Positions 1 to 8,571 of a stretch of DNA of 64,000 bases are shown here, one piece after another (the first letter of the stretch is position 1; the number at the start of each line of letters is the position of its first letter). The stretch is from NCBI GenBank assembly GCA_965219935.1, contig CBDCOU010000003.1:2728001-2792000 (forward strand), read 5' to 3'. Origin of the DNA: Bin34 sp965219935 (GTDB lineage Bacteria > Chloroflexota > Anaerolineae > Caldilineales > Caldilineaceae). The position numbers were made by a program, and so were the translations under genes. The notes below the pieces were generated by a model. It made no database searches. It was not told the origin of the DNA and was given only the letters and a program-made list of their open reading frames with translations.

Positions 1-717
1 TTCGGCCCCAAGGATCCCACCCAGCCCTTCTACCTCTTCGGCGCCGACAAACTCGGGCAGGACCTATACAGCCGACTCATCTTCGGTACCCGCATTTCGA
101 TGACCATCGGCCTCGTGGGGGTGGCATTGAGTCTGGTCTTCGGCATCCTGCTGGGCGGTATCTCCGGCCTGGCCGGCGGCAATGTGGACAACATCATCCA
201 GCGCACGATCGAGTTCTTCCGTTCGGTCCCATCCATTCCTCTCTGGATGGGATTGTCGGCTGCTCTGCCGGACGATTGGGACGCGCTCAAGCGCTATTTT
301 GCAATCACCGTAATCCTGAGCATCCTGGGCTGGACCGGCCTGGCACGGGTGGTGCGCGGCCGCTTCCTCTCCCTGCGCGAGGAGGACTTCGTCATGTCCG
401 CACGGCTGGACGGTGTCGGGGAGTTGGGCATCATCCTGCGCTACATGCTGCCATCGTTCCTGAGTCACATCATCGCCAGCGTGACCCTGAGCATTCCGGG
501 CATGATCATCGCGGAAACGTCGCTCAGCTTCCTGGGCCTGGGCCTGCGGCCCCCCGTGGTCAGCTGGGGGGTGCTGCTGAGGGATGCCCAGAGGGTCCAG
601 GTCCTCGCCACGGCTCCGTGGCTCCTCATTGCAGCCGTGCCCGTAATCGTTGCGGTCCTGGCACTGAACTATGTTGGCGACGGCCTGCGCGATGCGGCCG
701 ATCCCTACTCGCGCTGA
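1..717 (+). CDS. Peptide/nickel ABC transporter permease, DppC type (5'-truncated)
   Basis: Inner-membrane permease of a peptide-type ABC importer. The reading frame is open from the first base of the window, so the start codon lies upstream. The visible N-terminus (FGADKLGQDLYSRLIFGTR) is the periplasmic-loop signature of the DppC/OppC family. The EAA-like cytoplasmic loop that contacts the ATPase is at about 390-480, and the family C-terminal region (SFLGLGLRPP, then NYVGDGLRDAADP) follows. Several hydrophobic segments are visible. It lies 16 bp upstream of the ATPase gene pair and is probably in one operon with them; the binding protein and DppB partner are presumably before the window. 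Family assignment is secure; the substrate is not determined. Confidence 0.93.
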   Translation, partial: FGPKDPTQPFYLFGADKLGQDLYSRLIFGTRISMTIGLVGVALSLVFGILLGGISGLAGGNVDNIIQRTIEFFRSVPSIPLWMGLSAALPDDWDALKRYFAITVILSILGWTGLARVVRGRFLSLREEDFVMSARLDGVGELGIILRYMLPSFLSHIIASVTLSIPGMIIAETSLSFLGLGLRPPVVSWGVLLRDAQRVQVLATAPWLLIAAVPVIVAVLALNYVGDGLRDAADPYSR

Positions 718-733
718 CGCAGGTGCGCAATCC

Positions 734-1762
734 ATGAGCGACAGAACCCACGGTGCGAGCACCGACATCCTGCTTGACATTCGGGGCTTGAAGACCTACT
801 TCCACCTCGACGAAGGCACTGTACGGGCCGTGGACGGGGTTGACTTCACGGTGCCCCGCGGCACGACCATCGGAATCGTGGGCGAATCCGGCTGCGGCAA
901 GAGTGTGACCGCCTTCTCCATCCTGCAACTAGTCGAGAAACCAGGCCGCATCGAGGAGGGCAGCATTGTCCTCAATACCGGCGGCCAAAACAGAGTGGAC
1001 ATTGCAGCACTGGATCACGACAGTGAGGAGCTCCGGCAGATCCGAGGCAAGGACATCGGCATGATCTTCCAGGAGCCGATGACCTCGCTCAGCATGATGT
1101 ACACGGTCGGCTTCCAGATGACGGAGGCCATTCGCCTGCACATGGACGTCGACAAGGACGAGGCGCGCGACCGGGCCATCGAAATGCTGCAGGCGGTGGG
1201 TATCCCGCGCCCCGAACAGCGCTTCGACGCCTATCCCTTCGAACTGTCCGGCGGCATGCGCCAGCGGGTCATGATTGCGATGGCCCTGAGTTGCGACCCG
1301 ATGCTGCTCATCGCCGACGAGCCGACCACAGCCCTGGATGTGACAACCCAGGCCCAGATCCTGGAGTTGATGCAGCAACTCCAGGAGGAATTCGGCATGG
1401 CCATCATGCTGATCACCCACGACCTCGGGGTTGTGGCCGAGATGTGCTCCGAAGTGGTTGTCATGTACCTCGGCGAGGTGGTGGAACAGGCCGATGTGGA
1501 CACCATCTTCCACAACCCACAGCATCCCTACACCCAAGCTCTTCTGGAGTCGATTCCGCGGTTGGGCCACAGCCACGAGGGCCGCCTGAACCCAATCCTG
1601 GGCTCCGTGCCCGATCCCTACCACAGACCCAGCGGCTGCCCCTTCCATCCCCGCTGCACCCAGATCATCACGGGCCGGTGCGAGACCGTCCACCCCGAAA
1701 TTTCGCGGCTCGATCCGCGCCACACCGTCCGTTGTCTGCTCCACGAGGAATCCCATGGCTGA
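734..1762 (+). CDS. Peptide ABC transporter ATP-binding protein, DppD/OppD type
   Basis: Cytoplasmic ATPase that powers the peptide importer with its DppF-like partner. Visible motifs are Walker A GESGCGKS, signature LSGGMRQR, Walker B LLIADEPTTALD, H-loop ITHDLGVV, and the C-terminal oligopeptide-transporter Cys motif (GCPFHPRC). I chose ATG 734 (MSDRTHG) because the in-frame extension upstream overlaps the permease gene and has no family resemblance. The length of 342 residues is normal. Its end overlaps the next gene by 8 bp, which implies translational coupling. Confidence 0.93.
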   Translation: MSDRTHGASTDILLDIRGLKTYFHLDEGTVRAVDGVDFTVPRGTTIGIVGESGCGKSVTAFSILQLVEKPGRIEEGSIVLNTGGQNRVDIAALDHDSEELRQIRGKDIGMIFQEPMTSLSMMYTVGFQMTEAIRLHMDVDKDEARDRAIEMLQAVGIPRPEQRFDAYPFELSGGMRQRVMIAMALSCDPMLLIADEPTTALDVTTQAQILELMQQLQEEFGMAIMLITHDLGVVAEMCSEVVVMYLGEVVEQADVDTIFHNPQHPYTQALLESIPRLGHSHEGRLNPILGSVPDPYHRPSGCPFHPRCTQIITGRCETVHPEISRLDPRHTVRCLLHEESHG

Positions 1763-2816
1763 CACGGCTACCCCGTCCGCCCCCGCCGCCAGCAAGGAGC
1801 CATTGCTCCGGGTCGAGGACCTGCGCAAGTACTTCCCAATCCGCCACGGGTTCTTCGGGAGATCCGTGACCCACGTGCGCGCCGTGGACGGCGTGACCTT
1901 CGATGTCTATCCGGGGGAAACGATGGCGGTCGTCGGGGAGTCCGGCTGTGGCAAAACCACGGCGGGGCGGTGTCTGGTGCGGGCCTTTGAACCCACCGGC
2001 GGTTCCATTTTCTATCGGAACCGTGATGGCGATGAAATGGCACTGGATTTGCTGGACAACAAGAGTCTCAAGCCCGTGCGCCGTGAACTGCGCATGATCT
2101 TCCAGGATCCCTTCTCCTCCCTCAATCCCCGCATGACGGTGATGGACATCATCGGGGACCCGCTGCGGGTGCACGGCATCGCCTCCGGCAGCGAACTGGA
2201 GAACCGGGTGGCCGACATGCTGTTGCGCGTCGGCCTGCGGCCAGAATACATGCGGCGCTACCCCCACGCCTTCAGCGGTGGCCAGCGGCAGCGCATCGGC
2301 ATTGCCAAGGCCCTGATTTTGTCGCCCCAGCTGGTCGTGGCGGACGAAGCGGTCTCCGCCCTGGACGTGTCCGTCCAAGCGCAGATCCTGAACCTGCTCC
2401 AGGATCTACAGGCCGAGTTCGACCTGACCTACGTCTTCATTGCGCACGACCTGAGCGTGGTGGAGTACATCGCGAACCGGGTTTCGGTCATGTACGTCGG
2501 TAAGATGGTCGAAACGGCCGCCACCGACGAGTTGTACCACAACCCAAAGCATCCCTACACCGAGGCGTTGCTGTCGGCCGTGCCCCGCCCCGACCCGCGC
2601 GAACGGTCCCAGCGCATTGTGCTGGAAGGCGATGTGCCCGACCCCGCCCATCCTCCCTCCGGCTGCTACTTCCACCCGCGGTGCCGCTACGCCCAGGACG
2701 TGTGCGCCACCGAAACCCCGGAGCTACGCCCCATCGGTGAGGGCCACGAAGTGGCCTGCCACTTGGCGGAGGACCTGGACCTGCGCGGGATTACCGACAT
2801 GGTGCCACGCGACTGA
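1755..2816 (+). CDS. Peptide ABC transporter ATP-binding protein, DppF/OppF type
   Basis: Second ATPase of the heterodimer, 353 residues. It shows Walker A GESGCGKT, signature FSGGQRQRIGIAKAL, Walker B VVADEAVSALDVS, H-loop IAHDLSVVEYI, and a C-terminal Cys-rich CYFHPRC segment typical of DppF/OppF. The start ATG at 1755 lies inside the end of the dppD-like gene. It is the last gene of the operon; a hairpin follows 20 bp after the stop. The N-terminal insertion RHGFFGRSVTHVRAVDGV is family-typical. Confidence 0.93.
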   Translation: MADTATPSAPAASKEPLLRVEDLRKYFPIRHGFFGRSVTHVRAVDGVTFDVYPGETMAVVGESGCGKTTAGRCLVRAFEPTGGSIFYRNRDGDEMALDLLDNKSLKPVRRELRMIFQDPFSSLNPRMTVMDIIGDPLRVHGIASGSELENRVADMLLRVGLRPEYMRRYPHAFSGGQRQRIGIAKALILSPQLVVADEAVSALDVSVQAQILNLLQDLQAEFDLTYVFIAHDLSVVEYIANRVSVMYVGKMVETAATDELYHNPKHPYTEALLSAVPRPDPRERSQRIVLEGDVPDPAHPPSGCYFHPRCRYAQDVCATETPELRPIGEGHEVACHLAEDLDLRGITDMVPRD

Positions 2817-2836
2817 CCGCCTGTCCGCGAACGGGA

Positions 2837-2859
2837 TGCGGTGTCGAGTTGACACCGCA
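2837..2859 (+). terminator. Hairpin after the dppF-like gene
   Basis: Perfect 9-bp inverted repeat TGCGGTGTC / GACACCGCA with a GAGTT loop, 20 bp after the dppF-like stop codon. No T-run follows, so intrinsic termination is uncertain; it may be an mRNA 3'-end stabiliser or a Rho-assisted terminator. Confidence 0.4.
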
Positions 2860-3154
2860 CCATTGACAACGTCCCCGTTAGCCCAGCCTTCGGTTGGGGT
2901 CTTGGTCGAGAATCGGACACCCGCCAAGACACAAGAACCCATGTCGGATGGACTGAAGTCAACCGGGTCGTCTACACCCCTGCCGCTTGCAACGACTCCG
3001 GCAGGCCCTCATGCATTGGGCCACCTTGCCAAATCCGAAGCCGGACGCGCCCGGAGCCTACAGCCCCAAATCCGATGTCAAGCTCGGCACCGACCCCGAC
3101 CGCATCATTGGTGAAGCCTGTGGTTCGAGGCCGGATGCAGGAAAAAGCCTCTGC
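2860..3154. other. Intergenic stretch without recognisable gene
   Basis: Lies between the convergent ends of the peptide ABC operon and the small membrane protein gene. Short ORFs here have no family motif and no good ribosome binding site. I see no RNA gene or repeat. Confidence 0.4.
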
Positions 3155-3550
3155 TCACCCCTGAACCCACTCGTATGTGGTCTCCCAGTTCTCATGACTG
3201 AAATGACTGAAGGTCATGAGGTTGAGCCAGCCTCGCCAGAGCTTGGAGCGCGTCATGACCTTACCCGCGTGATCTCTACAACTGGATAGATACATTCCCT
3301 CGGAAGCCAACGCCTCCAGTTTCGCCACACGGTCCTGCCGACCAGATTCACTCGTGATCTGCCGCGAAACCATGTTGCATTCCGCATCGAACTCCACATC
3401 GGCCTCAATCACTGCGGAATACAGTACGGGCTCCAACAGGTCCATGCTGGAGCCCAACCAGACCAAGGGAGCCGACAGCACCAACAGAAGGATAAGCAAC
3501 GCGGCCAGTCCCGGATGATTCCGAATGCGTTGCCAGACCATGATCAACAC
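3155..3550 (-). CDS. Small single-pass membrane protein, unknown function
   Basis: 131 residues. One strong hydrophobic segment at about residues 14-34 (LAALLILLLVLSAPLVWLG) follows a basic N-terminus (VWQRIRNHPG), so the hydrophilic C-terminal ~95 residues are probably outside the cytoplasm. Two cysteines (in EFDAECN and LSSCRD) could form a disulphide. No recognised domain. Two starts, ATG 3550 and ATG 3541, are equally possible. The coding pattern (signal-anchor then polar domain) suggests a real gene; there is no functional context. Confidence 0.5.
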   Translation of the reverse strand: MLIMVWQRIRNHPGLAALLILLLVLSAPLVWLGSSMDLLEPVLYSAVIEADVEFDAECNMVSRQITSESGRQDRVAKLEALASEGMYLSSCRDHAGKVMTRSKLWRGWLNLMTFSHFSHENWETTYEWVQG

Positions 3551-3880
3551 TCTACCAACAAGTGAATACCGGTAGCCCTACGCCCGGTAGGCGGCAGGGC
3601 TTCATATGACAGTATGACATAGCACCTGAGACTGCACCGGGAACAGTTCTCCTCGGTCCCATCTTTGGAAAAACTGCTTCGTCAGGACAGGTGCAGTAGC
3701 TCAAGGAACACGGACAACCTTGGAAGAGGATTTGCTGGTGAGATGTTTGGCCACGGCTACTGCACACCTTCCGTGCCGGGTCGGGCTGTGAGGCGCCTCC
3801 AGCCTGAAGTCCAAAGTACTAACGCCTGTCTGACAGTGATGAGCCCCCCAATGGCTCCTAATCCGCTCTGTGATGGCGGA
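3551..3880. other. Intergenic stretch, nothing recognised
   Basis: 330 bp between two minus-strand genes. It must hold the promoter of the small membrane protein gene, but I see no convincing -35/-10 pair, terminator or conserved repeat. Confidence 0.3.
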
Positions 3881-5332
3881 TCACACTGCCAGCAGGTACA
3901 CACCCAATCGTTCGAAATTGTCAACCGCCAGCCCGAAAGACAGACGCGGCCCATATTGGCCGGGGAACATGCGTGCCTGATACGCTTGGAAGGCACGGGC
4001 ATAGAAGGGGTCGGCGCGCAGACAGTGGCAGGTACGGTGTAGCCGTTTCGCCAATTCATCGTTCGACTGTGCCAGTTGGGAACGCATGTCGGCCACCGTC
4101 GCCGGTGCGGGGTAAACATGCTGGCACAGATCAAGGTCCACCAGATGCCGCATGAAGTCCGCCGGTCGCAATTGAAGTTCCACATCCTCCCATTCCGGCA
4201 CGTGTTCGATCAGGGCCGCCACCTTTCCCGCCAGGGTTACCCAAGGCAGGACACAGGGCAAGGTGCCCAGTTCGACTGCCAGGGTGTGGGGCACCACAGC
4301 CGGGTTATTGATACAGGTCATGTCAAACACAGGCACATCAGCGTTCGGAAAAGCAATCTCAACCTCGATTCCCGTGACTACATCCGACCGCACCGGCAGG
4401 AAAGTGTCATAGTTGCAGATCATGCGCTGCACCGGTGCCTTGTCCCTCAACCGGGAGTAGTGCATCCGCAATCTGCCGTTCGGCAGGTGGGGCAGCAGAT
4501 TTGCAGTCAGATGCTCGATGACATGGTCATGGACGGCGTGCTTGACCTCCATTGAGGTCCCGGTCGCGGCACCGGAAGGCTGGAAACGGAAGTCAAGATC
4601 TTCCGAAAAGCGGGAGAACACCCCCCAAGCCTTGATTAGGGCCGTCCCCCCTTCAAGCACCAAGCAGCCATAAGGCAGGTCCATTGCTGACAGGACACTG
4701 ATGGCCCTGTTCATATAGAGATCCTTTTCCAGACGCACCGGATCTTCACCAATGCGGGCCGCCTCATCCTGAAACTCAACAGGGTCCAGGATTTCATAGG
4801 CGGTGCAGGGCGGTTTGTAGGCGTCCAGAATTCGATCCTTATACTCCGTACGAATGGTGGCCCGGCCCCAGCGAAGTCTCAAGGGCTCGGGAGTATCGAC
4901 ACCAATTTCGGCAAAGGTCGGCACTCCCCACACCCCCTCGCGCTGATCCGTTTCCCAGGACAGGCGATAATCCCGCTCCGCCTTGCTTTCCGTCAGCCCA
5001 ACACCCTCTCTCAACAGCAGCGAGCGCCCCAGTTCCTTGAGGCTGGCTGGTGGTGCGTAGCGCAGTACTCCCTGGGAGTCGGTCCAGGGAGTCAAAGGAA
5101 ACCAGATGTCAGGGGCCGGTGAGCCCACCCGGTGGGCGAGCTGAAGCTGCCGCAGGGCTCCGTCAATGTCCTGTTCCGCCCCCAAATGCGACAGTTCGCA
5201 GCGACGGAAAATCCTTTCGGCAGCAGGATAACCCGCCATAAACGCCAGGATGCCCTCGGTCAACAACGTTTCTTCCCCTGTGGTTGCCAAACTGGGCAGC
5301 CCCACAAGGCTCCGCCTGTCATGATCCCCCAT
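3881..5332 (-). CDS. AbiEii/AbiGii-type nucleotidyltransferase toxin-like protein, without its antitoxin
   Basis: 483 residues from ATG 5332. The C-terminal half has the DUF1814/AbiEii nucleotidyltransferase signature: GGTALIKAWG near residue 226 followed by RFSEDLDFRF near 244, the GS-x-D-x-D type active site of type IV toxin-antitoxin toxins. These act as nucleotidyltransferases on tRNA or related acceptors (family knowledge). The N-terminal ~200 residues (ILAFMAGYPAAERIFRRCE and onward) are not part of a standard AbiEii and resemble nothing I know; they may be a fused regulatory domain. No AbiEi-like winged-helix gene is adjacent. The frame stays open 114 codons further upstream, but that part has no family resemblance and overlaps IS-like debris, so I used the internal ATG. 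Confidence 0.72.
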   Translation of the reverse strand: MGDHDRRSLVGLPSLATTGEETLLTEGILAFMAGYPAAERIFRRCELSHLGAEQDIDGALRQLQLAHRVGSPAPDIWFPLTPWTDSQGVLRYAPPASLKELGRSLLLREGVGLTESKAERDYRLSWETDQREGVWGVPTFAEIGVDTPEPLRLRWGRATIRTEYKDRILDAYKPPCTAYEILDPVEFQDEAARIGEDPVRLEKDLYMNRAISVLSAMDLPYGCLVLEGGTALIKAWGVFSRFSEDLDFRFQPSGAATGTSMEVKHAVHDHVIEHLTANLLPHLPNGRLRMHYSRLRDKAPVQRMICNYDTFLPVRSDVVTGIEVEIAFPNADVPVFDMTCINNPAVVPHTLAVELGTLPCVLPWVTLAGKVAALIEHVPEWEDVELQLRPADFMRHLVDLDLCQHVYPAPATVADMRSQLAQSNDELAKRLHRTCHCLRADPFYARAFQAYQARMFPGQYGPRLSFGLAVDNFERLGVYLLAV

Positions 5333-5470
5333 CTCCGGGTGTAAACGCGATGCTCTTTGGCTCCAAGTCCGTTGCTTACTCTTGAAGTTGCCGCGTACAA
5401 GGGCGACAAACACCGAACGCGCGACAAGGGACTGTGAACCGCGGCGCGGCACTACACCGCAACCGCCTCG

Positions 5471-5540
5471 GCTGAACCCATCAACGTCAAAACGGCCAAG
5501 GAACAGACCAAAGCTTCCGGCTGCCTCCGCACCCCCAACA
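5471..5540 (+). pseudogene. Possible IS66-type transposase C-terminal remnant
   Basis: Plus-strand translation reads AEPINVKTAKEQTKASGC, then LRTP. This resembles the IS66 TnpC C-terminal AEQDIRMxKxxQKxSG segment. It is only about 23 codons, with no flanking match, and may be fortuitous. The rest of 5333-5731 has no gene I can support. Confidence 0.25.
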
Positions 5541-5731
5541 CTACAATTCCACAACCACAATGCCAGGACTTGATGGGGCCTCGTGAGCAAGGCTGGCGCG
5601 ACTTGGACACCCCGGTTCAAACCATGGACGAACCAATCCGCAACCTGAGAGCCGCGGTGCCAGACACCGCTCAACCCTGACTTGACACCATTGCCTACAA
5701 GCTGCTTGGTCCTTCGCTTGAATGGTTGCGT

Positions 5732-6376
5732 TCAGACCTTCCTTGTCCCGCTGAACAAGGCCAACTCCAGCCACTGCCAGTGGCAACTCACATCGTCAAA
5801 TCCTATTTCTCGCAGCCAATGGAGCTGAGTCTCCAAACCGACCAGCTTGTTGGATGGATCCTCGTCCGCCTCGGTGATGCCGAACGCTTCCAGGAATTGT
5901 CCGTGGAGCTCGTCCGAAGTTGGCGCAACGTGCTCCAGGTTGCAGAAGACGCCGCCGGGCGTCAAGGCAGCGTGAATCTCGGAATAGAGGGACTGCTTCC
6001 GTTGATCAGTGCAGTGATGTATCGCAAAGCTCGAAACAATCGCATCGAACCGGCCCATGTCGGGCAGCGGCTTTTCCAAGTCGTGATCGAGAACCTGAAC
6101 CTTCGTGTCCCCGTGAAATCGCTCACGGGCCTTGGCCAGCATGGTAGGGGAAAAATCGATGGCAACCCCGGCCGCATCGCCTCGATCAATCCGGAGCAAA
6201 CCCAGGAGGCGACCATCGCCGGTACCCAGATCGAGTATCCGGTCAACGTCCTTGGGAATGACTTCCCGCAGGATGGCTTCGGCTTCCCCTCGATGGGGAA
6301 CCTGATCGGCAAGGGTCAAGTACGTCAGTGCATGCTCAACCGTTGTCCATTCGTTATGCGGTGGTGTTGCATCCAT
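5732..6376 (-). CDS. Class I SAM-dependent methyltransferase
   Basis: 214 residues with a Rossmann methyltransferase core. Motif I is DRILDLGTGDGRLLGLL at about residues 44-60, an acidic motif II follows (GVAIDFSPTML), then motif IV (FDAIVSSFAIHH) and a post-motif LTPGGVFCNLEHV. This is the UbiE/Methyltransf_25-type pattern for a small-molecule methyltransferase. The substrate cannot be read from sequence. It is not obviously co-transcribed with the AbiEii-like gene 400 bp downstream or with the sugar transporter 150 bp upstream. Confidence 0.88.
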   Translation of the reverse strand: MDATPPHNEWTTVEHALTYLTLADQVPHRGEAEAILREVIPKDVDRILDLGTGDGRLLGLLRIDRGDAAGVAIDFSPTMLAKARERFHGDTKVQVLDHDLEKPLPDMGRFDAIVSSFAIHHCTDQRKQSLYSEIHAALTPGGVFCNLEHVAPTSDELHGQFLEAFGITEADEDPSNKLVGLETQLHWLREIGFDDVSCHWQWLELALFSGTRKV

Positions 6377-6530
6377 TTGCGGTCGTTGTGCTCCCAGCCA
6401 GACATCCGTTTGCCGCCAGCACCATACCCGGATTGTCCATCCAAGGCGACTTTCCGGTTGCCCGATAGGGTGACATCAACCTCGGATCTGTTGGGAATGC
6501 CACACATTCCCGATTTCGAGCCGGACCGGT

Positions 6531-7400
6531 CTACCCCTTGATACCGGTGGAGATCACCCCTTCCATGAAGTAGCGCTGCAGGAAGAGGAACACGATCAGA
6601 CTGGGCACGCCCAGGATTGTCATCGCAGCCATGCCGGGCGCGTAGCTCTCGATCTGGGTCCGATTCATGGTCACCGGGGCGAAGGCCGCCATGCCGATGG
6701 GCAGCGTCTTCATCTCTTCCGAGAAGGTGATCAGCAACGGCCAGAGGAAGGCGTTCCAGTTGGTGGTGAAGAGCAACACCGCCGCCGCGATCGTCGTGGC
6801 CCGAGCCAGGGGCAACGCGATGACGCGGAAGATGCGGAACCGGCTGGCACCATCCATGGCGGCTGCCTCCTCCAGTTCCCTGGGCAGGGAGAGGAAGAAC
6901 TGCCGGAACAGGTAGACGCTGAACACCTCCGCGATGGGCGGCAGGATGAGGGCCGCGTAGCTGTCCGTGGCCCGTAGCCGGAGAAAGGCGATGAACCGCG
7001 GCACAATGGTCATCTCCGTCGGGATCATCAACGACAGGAGCAGCATCATGAAGAAGACGTTCCGGCCGGGGAAGTTCATGCGCGCCAGGGCATAGCCGGC
7101 AGCGGCGCCAAGCATGATGCTGGCCAGCGTAATGGAAGTCGTGACCACCATGCTGTTCCAGAGCCAGCGGACGATGGGCTTCTGGAAGACAACCCGGTAG
7201 TTGTCCAGGGTCCAGGTCCGCGGGATCCATTCAATCGTCTGTGTCATCACCTCGCCGGGGAGCTTGAACGAAGTGGAGACCATCCACACAAAGGGCAGGA
7301 TCCACATGTAGGCCAGCCACAGCCCGACAATCCACAGGAGGACGCGCCCCACGGTCAGGCGGCCCTGCGCGCCCATCACGAGTTTGAGCCTGGCGACCAT
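6531..7400 (-). CDS. Carbohydrate ABC transporter permease, MalG type
   Basis: 289-residue inner-membrane permease with six predicted membrane segments. The EAA loop EEAAAMDGASRFRIFRVIAL couples to the ATPase. The C-terminus (QRYFMEGVISTGIKG) is the classical MalG-family end. It is third in a minus-strand set: binding protein (8572-9906), MalF-type permease (7403-8326), then this gene with a 2-bp gap. No ATPase gene is present locally, which is common where a multitask MsmX/UgpC-like ATPase serves several transporters. Confidence 0.93.
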   Translation of the reverse strand: MVARLKLVMGAQGRLTVGRVLLWIVGLWLAYMWILPFVWMVSTSFKLPGEVMTQTIEWIPRTWTLDNYRVVFQKPIVRWLWNSMVVTTSITLASIMLGAAAGYALARMNFPGRNVFFMMLLLSLMIPTEMTIVPRFIAFLRLRATDSYAALILPPIAEVFSVYLFRQFFLSLPRELEEAAAMDGASRFRIFRVIALPLARATTIAAAVLLFTTNWNAFLWPLLITFSEEMKTLPIGMAAFAPVTMNRTQIESYAPGMAAMTILGVPSLIVFLFLQRYFMEGVISTGIKG

Positions 7401-7402
7401 GG

Positions 7403-8326
7403 CTACGCCCGTTCCCTGATGATGCGCAGTTGAATGAGCGTGACCACCAGAATGGTCAGGAACAACATGAGGGACAAGGCCGACGAATAGCCCAGTTCCG
7501 TGTTCATGAAGCCGCGTTCATAGATGTAGAAGATGATCGAGAAGGACGCACCGGCCGGTCCCCCCTGGGTCATCACGAAGATCTGGCTGAAGATGCGGAA
7601 GGCGCTGATGATCTCAAGCGTGATCACCAGGCTGATGGCAGGCCGCAGCAGCGGAACCACCACGTGCCAGAACTGCTGCAGGGCACTGGCGCCATCGATG
7701 GACGCCGCGTCCTTCAGTTCGGAGGGGATGTCCTGCAGGGCGGCCAACAGGATCACCATGTGAAACCCGAGGTCCCACCAGATGGTGGTCATGCCCACGG
7801 CCCACAGAACCCAGTCGGGGTTGGTGAGCCAGGGAATGTAGGGAACCCCCACCTTGTGCAGATACTGGTTGACAACGCCGAACCGGGTGTCGAGCATCCA
7901 CACCCAAACCAGGCCCACCACGGTCACGGAGACCACACGCGGTGCGTAGAAGGCGAGCCGGGACGCGGTGAAGCCGCGCAGGCGCTGGTTGACGTAGAGG
8001 GCAAAGAGCAGGGCCAGAATGGTCGTGCCCGGAACCACGATGGCGGCCAGCTGGAACGTGTTGCCCCAGACCTTGGGTACGAAATCGTCATTGAAGGCCC
8101 GCACGTAGTTGGCGAACCCCACCCACAGGGGATCGCCAATGATGCGCCACTCGGTGAAGGAAACGTAGGCACCGAAGATGATGGCGAGGATCGTGAAAAT
8201 CACGAAGGGCACAAAGAAGGGGAGCACGTAGAAGTAGGCGGACCATTCGATCCGCTCCCCCTTCCAGGTCATCCTGCCCAGGCGGGTACGCAGCGACGTA
8301 TCGGCCGGCAGCTGTCGGGTGGTCAT
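7403..8326 (-). CDS. Carbohydrate ABC transporter permease, MalF type
   Basis: 307 residues. It shows an N-terminal YFYVLPFFVPFVIFTILAI membrane segment, the FTEW periplasmic motif, an EAA loop (LKDAASIDGASALQQFWHVV), and the TQGGPAGAS region typical of the MalF/UgpA family. It pairs with the MalG-type permease immediately downstream. It is separated from the upstream binding-protein gene by a 245-bp spacer containing a strong hairpin, so its expression is probably lower than that of the binding protein. Confidence 0.93.
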   Translation of the reverse strand: MTTRQLPADTSLRTRLGRMTWKGERIEWSAYFYVLPFFVPFVIFTILAIIFGAYVSFTEWRIIGDPLWVGFANYVRAFNDDFVPKVWGNTFQLAAIVVPGTTILALLFALYVNQRLRGFTASRLAFYAPRVVSVTVVGLVWVWMLDTRFGVVNQYLHKVGVPYIPWLTNPDWVLWAVGMTTIWWDLGFHMVILLAALQDIPSELKDAASIDGASALQQFWHVVVPLLRPAISLVITLEIISAFRIFSQIFVMTQGGPAGASFSIIFYIYERGFMNTELGYSSALSLMLFLTILVVTLIQLRIIRERA

Positions 8327-8453
8327 TTACATACTCGTTGCATGGCACCGGCCTCCGGGGATGCCGATGCTTTCGGAACGGTTAGCCCGACTGGGCGTCA
8401 CACGAAACAGCCGGGCTCCGACCCCGGGACACCGACGGTTCGGGGCCCCTTTC

Positions 8454-8490
8454 CCGGACGGGTGGAGGAAGTTTCCTTCCACCCGTCCGG
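8454..8490 (-). promoter_or_regulatory. Intercistronic stem-loop between sugar-binding protein and permease genes
   Basis: Perfect 13-bp inverted repeat CCGGACGGGTGGA / TCCACCCGTCCGG with an 11-nt centre. It lies in the 245-bp gap between the binding-protein gene and the malF-like gene. No T-run follows on the minus strand. Such stems often stabilise the binding-protein transcript against 3' decay, or act as partial terminators, so that binding protein exceeds permease. The role here is inferred from position. Confidence 0.6.
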
Positions 8491-8571
8491 ATTGAAGTGC
8501 CGTTGACCGATGGACGGAACCGAACTTCGGTCCGGCCCGTCCCCGGGGTTGCCCAGCAACCGTTGACGCGG

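Noticed and set aside
7430..8506. 358-codon plus-strand His/Gly/Glu-rich frame
   Set aside because: Antisense to the MalF-type permease gene.
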